Shown piece by piece: positions 16,710-25,429 of a stretch of 64,000 bases of DNA. Origin of the DNA: Collinsella sp. An307 (GTDB lineage Bacteria; Actinomycetota; Coriobacteriia; Coriobacteriales; Coriobacteriaceae); NCBI RefSeq assembly GCF_002161805.1, contig NZ_NFIP01000001.1, positions 124,001 to 188,000 on the forward strand. Reading direction: 5' to 3'. A program made the translations under genes and the position numbers. The notes below the pieces were generated by a model. That model ran no database searches, was not told the origin of the DNA, and saw only the letters and a program-made list of their open reading frames with translations. The first letter of the stretch is position 1. Each line of letters starts with the position of its first letter.

Positions 16710-17801
16710 TTAGCGAGCGTCTGCGGGAAAGACGATGCCCGCCTGGCGGCGCGCCTCATCCATAAGGGCGATCGAGGTGAGGGTCACGTCGCGGAAGTAC
16801 CCGACGGTGCCAAACGGGCCGGCCGCCGCGTCGAGCAGGTCCGCGCCCGCGCGCACCGCCTCCACCGCCGCTACAAAGTCGGCGAGCTCGTATGCCATGG
16901 TGTTCGCGCAGCCGGGGAGCTCAAGCTCACGGCTGTGTGCGCCCTCGGCGGGACGCACCTCCTTGGCGGCGCCGCGCAGCGCCCGGCCGCGGTAGTCGAT
17001 GCGCGCCTGCATGGGGACGGATACGCCCGCAAAACTGAGCGTCGCCTCTTCGCCCTCGATCTGGCAGGGGAGGTTGTCGTTGGTGATCTTGGCGTAGCTC
17101 AGCGTGGCGGACATATGCGGGTAGCGGGCGACGATGGTGCCCGCACCGTCGAGCGCGCCCGCGGTGAGCTCGCGCGTGTCCTCGTCGAGCAGGACGGGCG
17201 TGCAGGTTATGGCGTCCGGCTTGCCAAAGAGAGCGATGAGCGCCTCAACGCAGTACACGCCGATGTCCATAAGCGCGCCCGAGGCCATCCGGCAATCGAA
17301 GATGTTGGTCTGCCGCCCGGCAAGAATCTCGTCGTAGCGCGAGGAGTACTTGCCAAAGCGCAGGTCCGCGCGGCGAATGCGGCCGAGCTCGCCGAGCGCG
17401 TCCCGCACCGCCCAAAAGGCGGGGTCGTGCACCGGGCGCATGGCCTCGAGCGCGACGACGCCTGCATCGCGCGCCGCGTCGAGCACCGCCTTGGCCTCGC
17501 GCTCATTTGCGCCGAGGGGTTTCTCCACCATCACGTGCTTGCCGCCCGCGATGCACGCGAGCGCCTGCTCGGCGTGGAGGGCGTTGGGGCTACCGATGTA
17601 GACGGCATCCACCGCGTCGCTCGCCGCAAGCTCGCCCAGGTCGCTGAAGGGGAGTGTGCCGCCGCGCTCGGAGGTGAAGCTCGCCGCGCGCTCGGCGTTG
17701 CGCGAGAGCGTGCCCACAAAGACGGCGTCTGCGCTCTCGTTCACGACCTCGATGAAGTCGCTCGTGATCATGCTGGTGCCGATGGTGGCGATGCGAAGCA
17801 T
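16710..17801 (-). CDS. Gfo/Idh/MocA-family NAD(P)-dependent oxidoreductase
   Basis: 363 residues. N-terminal Rossmann fold IATIGTSMITSDF (a GxG-type loop, with Thr-Ser in place of the usual Gly-hydrophobic pair), then the family motif EKPLGANEREAKAVLDAA with the catalytic Lys near residue 95, and DIGVYCVEALIALFG in the C-terminal half, where the conserved His of many members is replaced by Tyr. Oxidises or reduces a sugar or cyclic alcohol; substrate unknown. It is followed closely by acyP and preceded by rnhA on the same strand. Confidence 0.88.
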   Translation of the reverse strand: MLRIATIGTSMITSDFIEVVNESADAVFVGTLSRNAERAASFTSERGGTLPFSDLGELAASDAVDAVYIGSPNALHAEQALACIAGGKHVMVEKPLGANEREAKAVLDAARDAGVVALEAMRPVHDPAFWAVRDALGELGRIRRADLRFGKYSSRYDEILAGRQTNIFDCRMASGALMDIGVYCVEALIALFGKPDAITCTPVLLDEDTRELTAGALDGAGTIVARYPHMSATLSYAKITNDNLPCQIEGEEATLSFAGVSVPMQARIDYRGRALRGAAKEVRPAEGAHSRELELPGCANTMAYELADFVAAVEAVRAGADLLDAAAGPFGTVGYFRDVTLTSIALMDEARRQAGIVFPADAR

Positions 17802-17843
17802 GGATGAACCCCCGTTCGGTCTCGGTCCCGCCGGCCCTGCCTA

Positions 17844-18332
17844 TCAGTCCGCGTCGTCTGCGGTAAAGCCGGCGTCTTCGCTCAGTCTACCCGAATCTGC
17901 GGCGGTCGTTGCGAGCTCGTCGCAGCGCTCGTTCTCCGGGTGGCCGGCATGGCCCTTCACCCAGGTGAACGTGACCGTGTGCGGCTCCTTGGCAGCAAGC
18001 AGGCGCTGCCAGAGGTCGATGTTTTTGACGGGCTTTTTGTTTGCGGTCTTCCATCCGCGGCGGATCCAGCCCTCGATCCAGTGCTGGTTGAAGGCGTTGA
18101 CCACGTACTGCGAGTCGGAATGCACCTCGACCTCGCAGGGACGGTTCAGCGTCTCGAGCGCCACGATGACCGCCATGAGCTCCATGCGGTTGTTGGTGGT
18201 GAGGCGGTACCCGCCCGAGAGCTCGCGCGTGAACGTCTCTCCCGCGCGGTTGGTGTAGGAGAGTATCGCGCCAAACCCGCCGTTGCCGGGGTTGCCGCGC
18301 GCCGAGCCGTCGGTATAGATCGTGACCTTCAC
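17844..18332 (-). CDS. rnhA: Ribonuclease HI
   Basis: 162 residues from a GTG at 18332, chosen because AAAGG sits 7 nt upstream and the protein then begins at [16 protein letters not shown], the true N-terminus of the family. Catalytic acidic residues: Asp in [10 protein letters not shown], Glu in [10 protein letters not shown], Asp in [11 protein letters not shown], and Asp in [11 protein letters not shown]; the His loop is [10 protein letters not shown]. It cuts RNA in RNA-DNA hybrids. A longer frame upstream to 18410 is not supported. Length is normal apart from an acidic tail. Confidence 0.95.
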   Translation of the reverse strand: MKVTIYTDGSARGNPGNGGFGAILSYTNRAGETFTRELSGGYRLTTNNRMELMAVIVALETLNRPCEVEVHSDSQYVVNAFNQHWIEGWIRRGWKTANKKPVKNIDLWQRLLAAKEPHTVTFTWVKGHAGHPENERCDELATTAADSGRLSEDAGFTADDAD

Positions 18333-18501
18333 GAAGCCGCCTTTCTGTACGCGCCCCGCCCGTGTGGGGTCGCGCCCTGTATTATCCCCCAGAACCGCCC
18401 GGCGAGACAAACGCCGCGCCTTTGCACGGGGCTTACGGTGCGCTTGCGGGCTCCTGTTGGGCGCGCGCTAGCCTAGATGCATACGACGAAAGGGGAGGGA
18501 C

Positions 18502-18627
18502 ATGTCGATCATCGCTGCCGGTGTGCTCATGGCGGGAGGTATCGCGGCGCTTCTGGCGTCCGATTGGGCGCACGCGCTCGAGGATGCCGCGGACGAGGTC
18601 TCCGTAGAGGAGGACCTCCAGCGGTAG
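18502..18627 (+). CDS. 41-residue single-span membrane protein
   Basis: A short ORF with a very strong ribosome site (AGGGGAGGGA, 1-2 nt spacing to CATG; core GGGGAGGG). It encodes MSIIAAGVLMAGGIAALLAS, a likely membrane helix, followed by an acidic tail SDWAHALEDAADEVSVEEDL. No homology recognised. It lies 99 nt before the aldo/keto reductase start, same strand, divergent from rnhA. I support it as a gene from the ribosome site plus the helix-and-acidic-tail design; a small regulatory membrane peptide is possible. Confidence 0.6.
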   Translation: MSIIAAGVLMAGGIAALLASDWAHALEDAADEVSVEEDLQR

Positions 18628-18725
18628 GGCCGCGCGGCCTTGCGCTCCCGCGGCCCTGCGCGCCTTGTGTCCGTCTTGCACCGCGCGGTACACTTGCGGG
18701 CGACGTCCGTCGTCCGAGGAGGGCT

Positions 18726-19916
18726 ATGCAGTACCGCACCGACCCCAAGACCAACAACCGCATCTCCGCCCTCGGCCTGGGGTGCATGCGCTTTCCCGCT
18801 ACCGTGCCGGGGCGCCCGGATGCCCGCGCTGCCGAGACCATTATCGCACGCGCGGTCGAGCGCGGGATAAACTACCTCGACACGGCCTACCTCTACCCGG
18901 GAAACGAGGCGTGCGTGGGCGCTGCGCTCGAGCGCTTGGGCCTGCGAGATAAGGTGTTTCTCGCCACGAAGCTCCCGCACGGGTCCTGCAAGCGCCCGGA
19001 GGACTTCGACCGGTTCTTTACCGAGCAGCTGCGCCGCCTGCGCACGGACCGCATCGACTACTACCTCATCCATAACGTGACGAGCCCTGCCCAGTGGGAG
19101 CGCCTGCGCGCGCTCGGCATCGAGGCGTGGATCGCGCGCCAGAAGGAGGCGGGGCGCATCGGCGCCATCGGCTTCTCCTATCATGGCAGCACCGGCGACT
19201 TCACAACGTTGCTTGACGCCTTTGCGTGGGACTTTTGTCAGATTCAGTACAACTACGCCGGTGAGAACTACCAGGCGGGCACAGCCGGTCTCAAGGCGGC
19301 TGCGGCGCGCGGGCTTGCGGTGTTTGTGATGGAGCCGCTTCTGGGCGGTAGGCTCGCCGGCAAGCTGCCTCCCGATGCTAAGCGCATCCTCGAGGGGGCG
19401 AGAACCGACGTGCTCGACACGCCGGCCGCCTGGGGGCTCGCCTGGGTGTGGGACCACCCCGAGGTGACGATGCTGCTCTCGGGCATGGCGTCGCCCGAGC
19501 AGGTGGACGAGAACGCCCGCACTGCCTCCGGCGCGCTTGCGGGCGGCCTCACCGAGGAGGAGCATGCGGTTATCGAGCGCGTACGCGCCGTCTTTGAGCG
19601 GGCCAACCGCGTGCCCTGCACCGGCTGCAACTACTGCATGCCCTGCCCGCAGGGAATCAACATCCCGGGCTGCTTTGCGGCGTACAACGCCTCGTTTGCG
19701 CACAGCTGGTTCACGGGTGTGGCGCAGTACTTCACGGCGTCGGCCATCAGAAGCGGGCATCCCAAGCTCGCGACCAACTGCGTGCGCTGCGGTGCGTGCA
19801 TGCGGCATTGCCCCCAGCACATAGAGATTCCCGACCGCCTGGACGATGTGCGTCGCCGTCTCACGCCGGGGCCGGTGGGGGCGGCGCTGCGCCTGCTTGC
19901 GCGGTGCGATCGCTAG
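18726..19916 (+). CDS. Aldo/keto reductase fused to a C-terminal ferredoxin-like domain
   Basis: 396 residues from ATG 18726 (GGAGG upstream). N-terminal AKR barrel: ISALGLGCMRFP, NYLDTAYLYPGNE with the catalytic Asp/Tyr, KVFLATKLPHG, IDYYLIHNV. From about 300 the C-terminus carries Cys-rich motifs CTGCNYCMPCPQGINIP and CVRCGACMRHCPQHIEIP, suitable for iron-sulfur clusters. This AKR-ferredoxin architecture is widespread in anaerobes and suggests electron transfer from ferredoxin rather than only NADPH. Substrate unknown. A probable short unit with the endonuclease IV gene 22 nt downstream. Confidence 0.9.
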   Translation: MQYRTDPKTNNRISALGLGCMRFPATVPGRPDARAAETIIARAVERGINYLDTAYLYPGNEACVGAALERLGLRDKVFLATKLPHGSCKRPEDFDRFFTEQLRRLRTDRIDYYLIHNVTSPAQWERLRALGIEAWIARQKEAGRIGAIGFSYHGSTGDFTTLLDAFAWDFCQIQYNYAGENYQAGTAGLKAAAARGLAVFVMEPLLGGRLAGKLPPDAKRILEGARTDVLDTPAAWGLAWVWDHPEVTMLLSGMASPEQVDENARTASGALAGGLTEEEHAVIERVRAVFERANRVPCTGCNYCMPCPQGINIPGCFAAYNASFAHSWFTGVAQYFTASAIRSGHPKLATNCVRCGACMRHCPQHIEIPDRLDDVRRRLTPGPVGAALRLLARCDR

Positions 19917-19938
19917 AAACAGAGATTAAGGATCTGCC

Positions 19939-20805
19939 ATGTTCTATGTAGGATGCCATCTCTCCATCAGCCAGGGCTTTGAGGCCATGGGGCACACGGC
20001 GTTATCGATCGGCGCCAATACCTTTGCGTTCTTCACGCGCAACCCGCGCGGCGGCAGCGTGCGCGAGCTCGATCTGGAGGATATCGCGCGCCTGCGCAAC
20101 CTTATGGACGAGCACGGCTTTGGCCCGCTCGTGGCGCATGCCCCTTACACGTACAACCCGTGCTCCGCTAAGGAGCGGGCACACGAGTTTGCGCTCGAGG
20201 CCATGGGCGAGGACCTCCGCCGCATGGAGGCGCTGCCGGGGATGTACTACAACTTCCATCCCGGCGCGCACGTGGGCCAGGGCGTGGAGCGTGGCATCGA
20301 GCTCATATCCGACGTGCTTTGTCAGGTGATGTTTGAGGGCATGCGCACGCGCGTGCTTCTTGAGACCATGGCGGGCAAGGGAACTGAGGTGGGGAGCCGC
20401 TTTGAGGAGCTCGCCACCATCATCGAGCGCGTGGAGGCGGCCCGCCCCGAGTTCGCGGGAAACCTTGGCGTCTGCCTCGATACATGCCACGTGAGCGATG
20501 CGGGTTATGACATCGTGCACGACTTGGACGGCGTGCTTTCTGAGTTCGATTGCGTGGTGGGGCTCGAGCGCCTCTGCGCGGTGCATCTCAACGACTCCAA
20601 GAACCCGGTGGGTGCGCACAAGGACCGGCATGCCTGCCTTGGCGAGGGCTATCTGGGCAGCGCCGAGCTGGGCGGCGGCTGGGATGTGCTTGCCGCCGTG
20701 GTGAACCACCCTGCGCTCGCGCATCTCCCGTTCATTTTGGAGACGCCCAACGACCTCGATGGCTATGCGCGCGAGATTGCGGAGCTGAGAAGGCTGCGCG
20801 CCTAG
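19939..20805 (+). CDS. nfo: Endonuclease IV (AP endonuclease)
   Basis: 288 residues, the usual length. Metal-binding signatures: GCHLSISQGFE at the start, NFHPGAHVGQG, LLETMAGKGTEVGSRFEEL, GVCLDTCHVSDAGYD, HLNDSKNPVGAHKDRHACLGEG, and the final LETPND. It cuts DNA at abasic sites during base excision repair, using a trinuclear zinc centre. Its stop codon overlaps that of the convergent GH3 gene (shared at 20802-20805). Confidence 0.96.
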   Translation: MFYVGCHLSISQGFEAMGHTALSIGANTFAFFTRNPRGGSVRELDLEDIARLRNLMDEHGFGPLVAHAPYTYNPCSAKERAHEFALEAMGEDLRRMEALPGMYYNFHPGAHVGQGVERGIELISDVLCQVMFEGMRTRVLLETMAGKGTEVGSRFEELATIIERVEAARPEFAGNLGVCLDTCHVSDAGYDIVHDLDGVLSEFDCVVGLERLCAVHLNDSKNPVGAHKDRHACLGEGYLGSAELGGGWDVLAAVVNHPALAHLPFILETPNDLDGYAREIAELRRLRA

Positions 20806-22052
20806 GCGAGGATGCCCGCCTGCTCCTTTACGGTAAGAACGCGCAGGACGCTCTCGTCGATGCGCTCCTTGGTGATGGTGCCGGCGTTGACGGCATCGAG
20901 GACGCCCTGGTATGCGGCGTTGAGATCCTCGGGCATGAGGAGCATGTCGCCGCCTGCCTGGAAGAAGCGCACTGCGGCGTCCGCCGGACCGAAGTTCTGC
21001 GTGATGGCGCCCATGGAGAACGAGTCGGTGATGATAACGCCCGTGAAGCCGAGCTCGCCGCGCAAAACGTCGGTGATCATCACCTGCGAGAGCGATGCGG
21101 GCAGTCCGTCGGCGGCGAAGTTGGGGGTCTCGATGTGGCCGACCATGACGAAGGGACAGCCGGCCTCGATCGCGGAACGGAAGGGGGCAAACTCGCAGGA
21201 CTCGATCTCCTCGCGGGAGCGCTCGGCGTAGACGGCACCGGTGTGAGAGTCGCCGGCGGTGTCGCCGTGGCCGGGGAAGTGCTTGACGCAGGGGAGGGTG
21301 CCCGTCTCGAGCATAGCCTCGACCTCTGCGGAGACCATCGAGGCAACGAGCTCAGGGTCAGACCCAAAGGAGCGCACGCCGATGGCGGTGTTGTTGGGGT
21401 TGGTGAGGACGTCGGCATCGGGGGCGAAGTCGAGGTTGAAGCCGATGTCGCGCAGATAGGTGCCGATGGACGTGCCGACCTCCGCCGCCCGGGCGGGGTC
21501 ACCCGTGGCACCGATCTCTGCCATGTTGGGGAACGTGGGCACGTCGAAGAGCCCCGACTTGGCGACGCGAGCGACGAGTGTGCCGCCCTCCTCATCGACG
21601 CCGAGGAACGGCGGGATGCCGGCACCCGCGGCGCGGCAGAGCTCGTCGGTGCCGGAGAGCAGGTCGCGGACCTGCTGGGCACCGGTGAGGTTCTGGGCGA
21701 AGTAGATGAGGCCGCCCACCGGGATGCGCCCGAGGGCCTCGGCCGTCATGGAACCGGCGACCGTCGCCACGGAGGCGCCGGTGAGCTTCTCGGGCGTGAC
21801 GCAGAAGAGTTGGGCGACCTTCTGCTCGAGCGTCATCTTCTCAAGCGTGCGCTCGGCGAGCGTAGGTTCGGGCTCGGGTTCAGGCTCAGGCTCGGCAGGG
21901 GTTTCCTCCGTACCGGGGTGGTCGGAGATCTCGGGCGTTTCGCCGCGCTCGGGCAGGACGCTCTCCAAGATATCGCAGCCTGCAAGGAGGCCGGTGGCGG
22001 CGACTCCGCCCATGGCGACAAGGCCGCGGCGCGTAATGGTCGAACGATGCAT
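20802..22052 (-). CDS. Glycoside hydrolase family 3 lipoprotein (beta-N-acetylhexosaminidase-like)
   Basis: 416 residues from the ATG that gives MHRSTITRRGLVAMGG; a start 14 codons earlier lacks support. The signal peptide combines a twin-arginine-like TRRGL with a lipobox LLAGC (Cys about 26), so it is likely a lipid-anchored exported protein, followed by an acidic Pro/Glu linker (PEPEPEPEP). The GH3 domain shows VDEEGGTLVARV, KHFPGHGDTAGDSHTG (the NagZ-type His/Asp loop) and the nucleophile region IITDSFSMGAI. It probably trims N-acetylglucosamine from peptidoglycan or glycans outside the cell. Confidence 0.9.
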   Translation of the reverse strand: MHRSTITRRGLVAMGGVAATGLLAGCDILESVLPERGETPEISDHPGTEETPAEPEPEPEPEPTLAERTLEKMTLEQKVAQLFCVTPEKLTGASVATVAGSMTAEALGRIPVGGLIYFAQNLTGAQQVRDLLSGTDELCRAAGAGIPPFLGVDEEGGTLVARVAKSGLFDVPTFPNMAEIGATGDPARAAEVGTSIGTYLRDIGFNLDFAPDADVLTNPNNTAIGVRSFGSDPELVASMVSAEVEAMLETGTLPCVKHFPGHGDTAGDSHTGAVYAERSREEIESCEFAPFRSAIEAGCPFVMVGHIETPNFAADGLPASLSQVMITDVLRGELGFTGVIITDSFSMGAITQNFGPADAAVRFFQAGGDMLLMPEDLNAAYQGVLDAVNAGTITKERIDESVLRVLTVKEQAGILA

Positions 22053-22168
22053 GGCTTCCCCCTTCCCCGAGCGTTTGCTCCCCAACGCTCTCATAATCCG
22101 TCTCGCTGCACAAGAGGTGTCAACGCCTTGTTGCGCCGTTTTGGCGTCGCCGGCGCTGCGCCGGTGTC

Positions 22169-23410
22169 CTAGAGCGCGCTTTGGTAGATGGCGCGCGCGT
22201 CCTCGAGTGTGAGGGTGGCAAACGTGCCAAAGCGTTCGCCGCGCGTTACCTTGAGGCCCTCGAGCAGCCGGTCGATGTCGCCCTCGGTGATGCCGAGCTC
22301 GCCCAAGGTGCGGGGCATGCCGAGCGAGACAAAGAAGTCCTGCAGCTCGTCGATGGCGGCCTCCACCGCATCCGCCACGGCGCGCTCGGGCGTGATGTCC
22401 TCGTCGATTCTGGAAAGATCATCCACCTCAGGGTCGACGGGCTCGATGCCAAAGACCTCCTCGGCAAACGTCAGGAAGCGCTCGGGATGCTCGCCCCACA
22501 CGTAGCGCATCCACGCGGGGAAGACGACCGCAAGGCCGGCGCCGTGGGTGATGGAGGTGTCGAGGGCGGAGAGCTCATGTTCCATCCCGTGGCACGTCCA
22601 ATCGCCGTCGCGCGCGCCGGGGACGTTGAGGCCGCAGCCCGCGAGTCCGTTGTGTGCGAGCGTGCCCACCCACATGAGGTTCGCGCGAGCGTCGTAGTCG
22701 CGCGGGTCCTCCATGACGCGGGGCGCCGCCTCCATCGCCGCGCGGATGAGCCCGCAGGCGATGTGGTCGGTCACCGGCACGGAGGGCTGCCCCGAGAAGA
22801 AGCGCTCCATCACGTGGCTGATCATATCGGTGATGCCAGCGGCGGTCTGGTACGCCGGCAGCGTGAAGGTGAGCTCGGGGTCCATGATGGCTACGGCGGG
22901 GCGGTTGAGATCGGTGTTGACGCCGCACTTCATGCCCAGCTCGTCGTTTGAGATGACGCACGAGTCCGATGCCTCGGAGCCAGAGGCGGGGATGGTGAGC
23001 ACCGCTGCCGCGGGAAGGGCGCGCGTTGCGGTGGCACGCTTGCAGAAGAAGTCCCACACGTCACCCTCGTAGGGTACGCCGAGCGCGATGGCCTTCGCAG
23101 TATCGATGACAGACCCGCCGCCCACGGCAACGATGGCGTCGACCGACTCGCCGCGCGCCGTCGCGATGCCCTCGCGCACGAGGGCCACTTCGGGGTTGGG
23201 GCGCACGCCGGCAAGCTCGGTATGGGCAATGCCCGCCGCATCGAGCGAGCTCAGCGCGCGCTCGAGCGTGCCGGTGCGCACGACCGACCCTTGGCCGTAC
23301 ACCACAAGCACGCGCTTCCAGCCCTGTGCGGCAAGCGTCTCGCCCGTGCGGTCGCAGGCGCCGCGCCCAAAGACAAAGCGGGTGGGGGAGTAGAAGTTGA
23401 AGTCGTTCAC
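22169..23410 (-). CDS. Iron-containing alcohol dehydrogenase (butanol dehydrogenase / YqhD-like)
   Basis: 413 residues from the GTG at 23410, which has GAGGAGG 5 nt upstream; the longer ATG form adds only 12 codons without such a site. NAD(P)-binding GGGSVIDTAKAIALG, and metal ligands in MDPELTFTLPAYQTAAGITDMISHVMERFF (Asp/His) and CHGMEHELSALDTSITHGAGLAVVFP (His, His). The family reduces aldehydes such as butyraldehyde or glyoxal-type compounds at the end of fermentation. Monocistronic; separated from the GH3 gene by 116 nt. Confidence 0.93.
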   Translation of the reverse strand: MNDFNFYSPTRFVFGRGACDRTGETLAAQGWKRVLVVYGQGSVVRTGTLERALSSLDAAGIAHTELAGVRPNPEVALVREGIATARGESVDAIVAVGGGSVIDTAKAIALGVPYEGDVWDFFCKRATATRALPAAAVLTIPASGSEASDSCVISNDELGMKCGVNTDLNRPAVAIMDPELTFTLPAYQTAAGITDMISHVMERFFSGQPSVPVTDHIACGLIRAAMEAAPRVMEDPRDYDARANLMWVGTLAHNGLAGCGLNVPGARDGDWTCHGMEHELSALDTSITHGAGLAVVFPAWMRYVWGEHPERFLTFAEEVFGIEPVDPEVDDLSRIDEDITPERAVADAVEAAIDELQDFFVSLGMPRTLGELGITEGDIDRLLEGLKVTRGERFGTFATLTLEDARAIYQSAL

Positions 23411-23458
23411 AAAAGCCTCCTCGACGTAAAGGGTCCCCAAGAACAATACCCCAAAGCG

Positions 23459-23800
23459 CTAGGCTACGACCTCGAGCTCGCGCAGGTCGTCGAGGGCGAT
23501 GGTCGTCTCGACGATGGTGAGGGTTCGGTAGATAAGGTCTATGCGCGCCACGCACCCGGTGAGCTCGACGTAGGCGTCGCGGTCGTAGTAGACGGCGTGC
23601 ACCACCTGACCGCGCGCGAGGCCGGCGAGGGTCTCGGAGAGGGAGCGCGCCTCCTCGTCGGTGAGCTCGTGACGGGGCTCGATAACGCGCTCCTCGGCAC
23701 GTACGAGCTCGTAGTAGCCCCTCAGTGCCGCGAAGGGCATGAACTGGGCCGCGCGGTCGGCGCGCACACGTCCACTCGCGGTCAGGCGCCTCTCACTCAT
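23459..23800 (-). CDS. YolD-like protein
   Basis: 113 residues. Begins MSERRLTASGRVRADRAAQF and shows the YolD-type AQFMPFAALRGYYELVR stretch followed by an all-beta second half (VVHAVYYDRDAYVELTGCVARID). YolD proteins are small partners of error-prone Y-family polymerases in Gram-positives, encoded next to them. Here the ATG overlaps the polymerase stop by 8 bp (ATGAGTGA), so the two are translationally coupled. The function is inferred from this context. Confidence 0.8.
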   Translation of the reverse strand: MSERRLTASGRVRADRAAQFMPFAALRGYYELVRAEERVIEPRHELTDEEARSLSETLAGLARGQVVHAVYYDRDAYVELTGCVARIDLIYRTLTIVETTIALDDLRELEVVA

Positions 23801-25256
23801 GGTGTCCTCCCACCTGCTCGTTGCGCTCGCGGGCGGTGCCGGCATCGGTCAGGCTGATGCCGCGCACGAGGGCGTTCTTGCCAAACTTGCTTTTTACGGC
23901 CACGACGGCGCTCGCAAGGTCGTGCTCGCGCGCGTCTGCCTGCGTATCGGTAAAGAGGTCGACGGTCGCAAACTCCTCGGGCATGAGGTTGCCGAGGCCG
24001 ACATTGATGCGCCGTATCCGCCGTGCGGGGTCGACCGTTTCTGTCCAGAGCCGCTCGAAGTGGGCGAGGAGCTTTCTGCGCGAGTTGGTCCGCTCGCCAA
24101 TCTTGCGCGACCCACCCGCGTGTCCAAACTGCCTGCGCGCGCCGACCCGCCGTGTGCCGTGCTCGCCGCGAAAGACCTCGCCCGCATCGGTGCCCGGTGC
24201 AGGCGGCATCGCGCCATCGCCCGGACCGCTCCCGCCGTGCGCGCCCTCGGACCCCGCGCCGACAAGGTCCGCGCGGGCGTAGCCCACATAGAGCGAGATG
24301 TGGTCGCACACTTCGCCGCGCTCCACGAGCTCGAGGGCCGAGGCGTCCACCATCTCGCGCAGGACCAGGTGCGCCTCATCATGGGTGTAGTCGCGCGGCA
24401 GGACCTGCCCGTTCACGTAGGAGCTCTCGTCCGGTCGGTAGGCCTGTATGTCGGCGATCGTGGTGGGCTCGCGTCCAAAGGCGTGGTCGATCAGGTACTC
24501 GGCATTGACGCCGAGCTCGCGATAGAGGATCTCCTCGTCGAGCGCCGCCACGCCCATGAGGTCGTACACGTGGTACTTGGCAAGGCGCGCCGCGATTCCC
24601 GGGCCGATGCCCCAGATATCGGTGATGGGGCGGTGGGGCCATATCTCGCGCCGAAAGCTCTCCTCGGTAAGCACGCCGATGTTGTCCGGCACGTGCTTGG
24701 CGGTAATGTCGAGCGCAACCTTGGCAAGAAAGAGGTTGGGACCGATGCCCGCTGTGGCGCAGATGGAAAAACGGTCGCGCACGCGTGCCATGAGCATCTC
24801 GGCAAACGCGCGCGGCTCCACCCCGTAGCGCCCGAGGTAGGGTGTGGCGTCGATAAAGCACTCGTCGATGGAGTAGGGGTGGATGTCTGAAGGGCTCACG
24901 TACTCCAGGTACGTGCCGTAGATTTTGGCCGATACCTCCATGTAGTGGCGCATGCGCGGGCGCGCCATGATGGTGGTGGCGAGGATTTCGTCGGGAATCT
25001 CGAACACGCGGCAGCGGTTGCGGATGCCGAGCTTCTTTAGTGCCGGCGTGATGGCAAGGCAGATGGTCGTGTTGCCGCGGCTGGGGTCTGCCACCACGAG
25101 GTTGGTGGTAAACGGGTCGAGCCCGCGATCGGCGCACTCGACGCTCGCATAGAAGGTCTTGAGGTCGATGCAGAGGTAGCAGCGCGTATCCTCGGCCGTA
25201 TCAAGCGGCTCGTCGGCGTCTGGCGCAGGCATGGGCACGGGCACGGTCTCTACCAC
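23793..25256 (-). CDS. Y-family DNA polymerase (UmuC/UvrX type, error-prone)
   Basis: 487 residues from the GTG at 25256 (GAGGAGGTG, 5 nt spacing). Polymerase motifs: CYLCIDLKTFYASVEC (first Asp), YSIDECFIDATPYLG (the Asp-Glu catalytic pair), then GIGPNLFLAKVALD and the helix-hairpin-helix ITDIWGIGPGIAARLAKY. After about 350 follows a little-finger domain with a Gly-rich low-complexity insertion (GGSGPGDGAMPP) of unusual length. Such polymerases copy past DNA lesions. A LexA box lies 19-31 nt upstream of the start, and the YolD gene is coupled downstream. Not the shorter chromosomal DinB type. Confidence 0.92.
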   Translation of the reverse strand: MVETVPVPMPAPDADEPLDTAEDTRCYLCIDLKTFYASVECADRGLDPFTTNLVVADPSRGNTTICLAITPALKKLGIRNRCRVFEIPDEILATTIMARPRMRHYMEVSAKIYGTYLEYVSPSDIHPYSIDECFIDATPYLGRYGVEPRAFAEMLMARVRDRFSICATAGIGPNLFLAKVALDITAKHVPDNIGVLTEESFRREIWPHRPITDIWGIGPGIAARLAKYHVYDLMGVAALDEEILYRELGVNAEYLIDHAFGREPTTIADIQAYRPDESSYVNGQVLPRDYTHDEAHLVLREMVDASALELVERGEVCDHISLYVGYARADLVGAGSEGAHGGSGPGDGAMPPAPGTDAGEVFRGEHGTRRVGARRQFGHAGGSRKIGERTNSRRKLLAHFERLWTETVDPARRIRRINVGLGNLMPEEFATVDLFTDTQADAREHDLASAVVAVKSKFGKNALVRGISLTDAGTARERNEQVGGHHE

Positions 25257-25273
25257 AGGACACCTCCTCACAC

Positions 25274-25287
25274 TGAACGTATGTTCG
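25274..25287 (-). promoter_or_regulatory. LexA (SOS) box of the Y-family polymerase operon
   Basis: TGAACGTATGTTCG fits the Gram-positive SOS box GAACNNNNGTTC exactly in both half sites. It lies immediately upstream of the polymerase ribosome site, where bound LexA would block transcription until DNA damage. Confidence 0.85.
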
Positions 25288-25429
25288 ATAATAGACGCTC
25301 GCCCGGACAAGGTCAATCCGGTAACGCGGCTAATCTTGTCCGCACATGCGCTAGAATGGGGGCGTCTATGCAACGAGGCGTCTTCGCGCCGCTTTTCGGT
25401 AGAAAAGACCCGTAGCAAGGGAGGATCAT

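Noticed and set aside
20550..22172. A 540-codon frame opposite to the GH3 lipoprotein and overlapping nfo
   Set aside because: Low-complexity shadow sequence; the GH3 and endonuclease IV frames explain the region.
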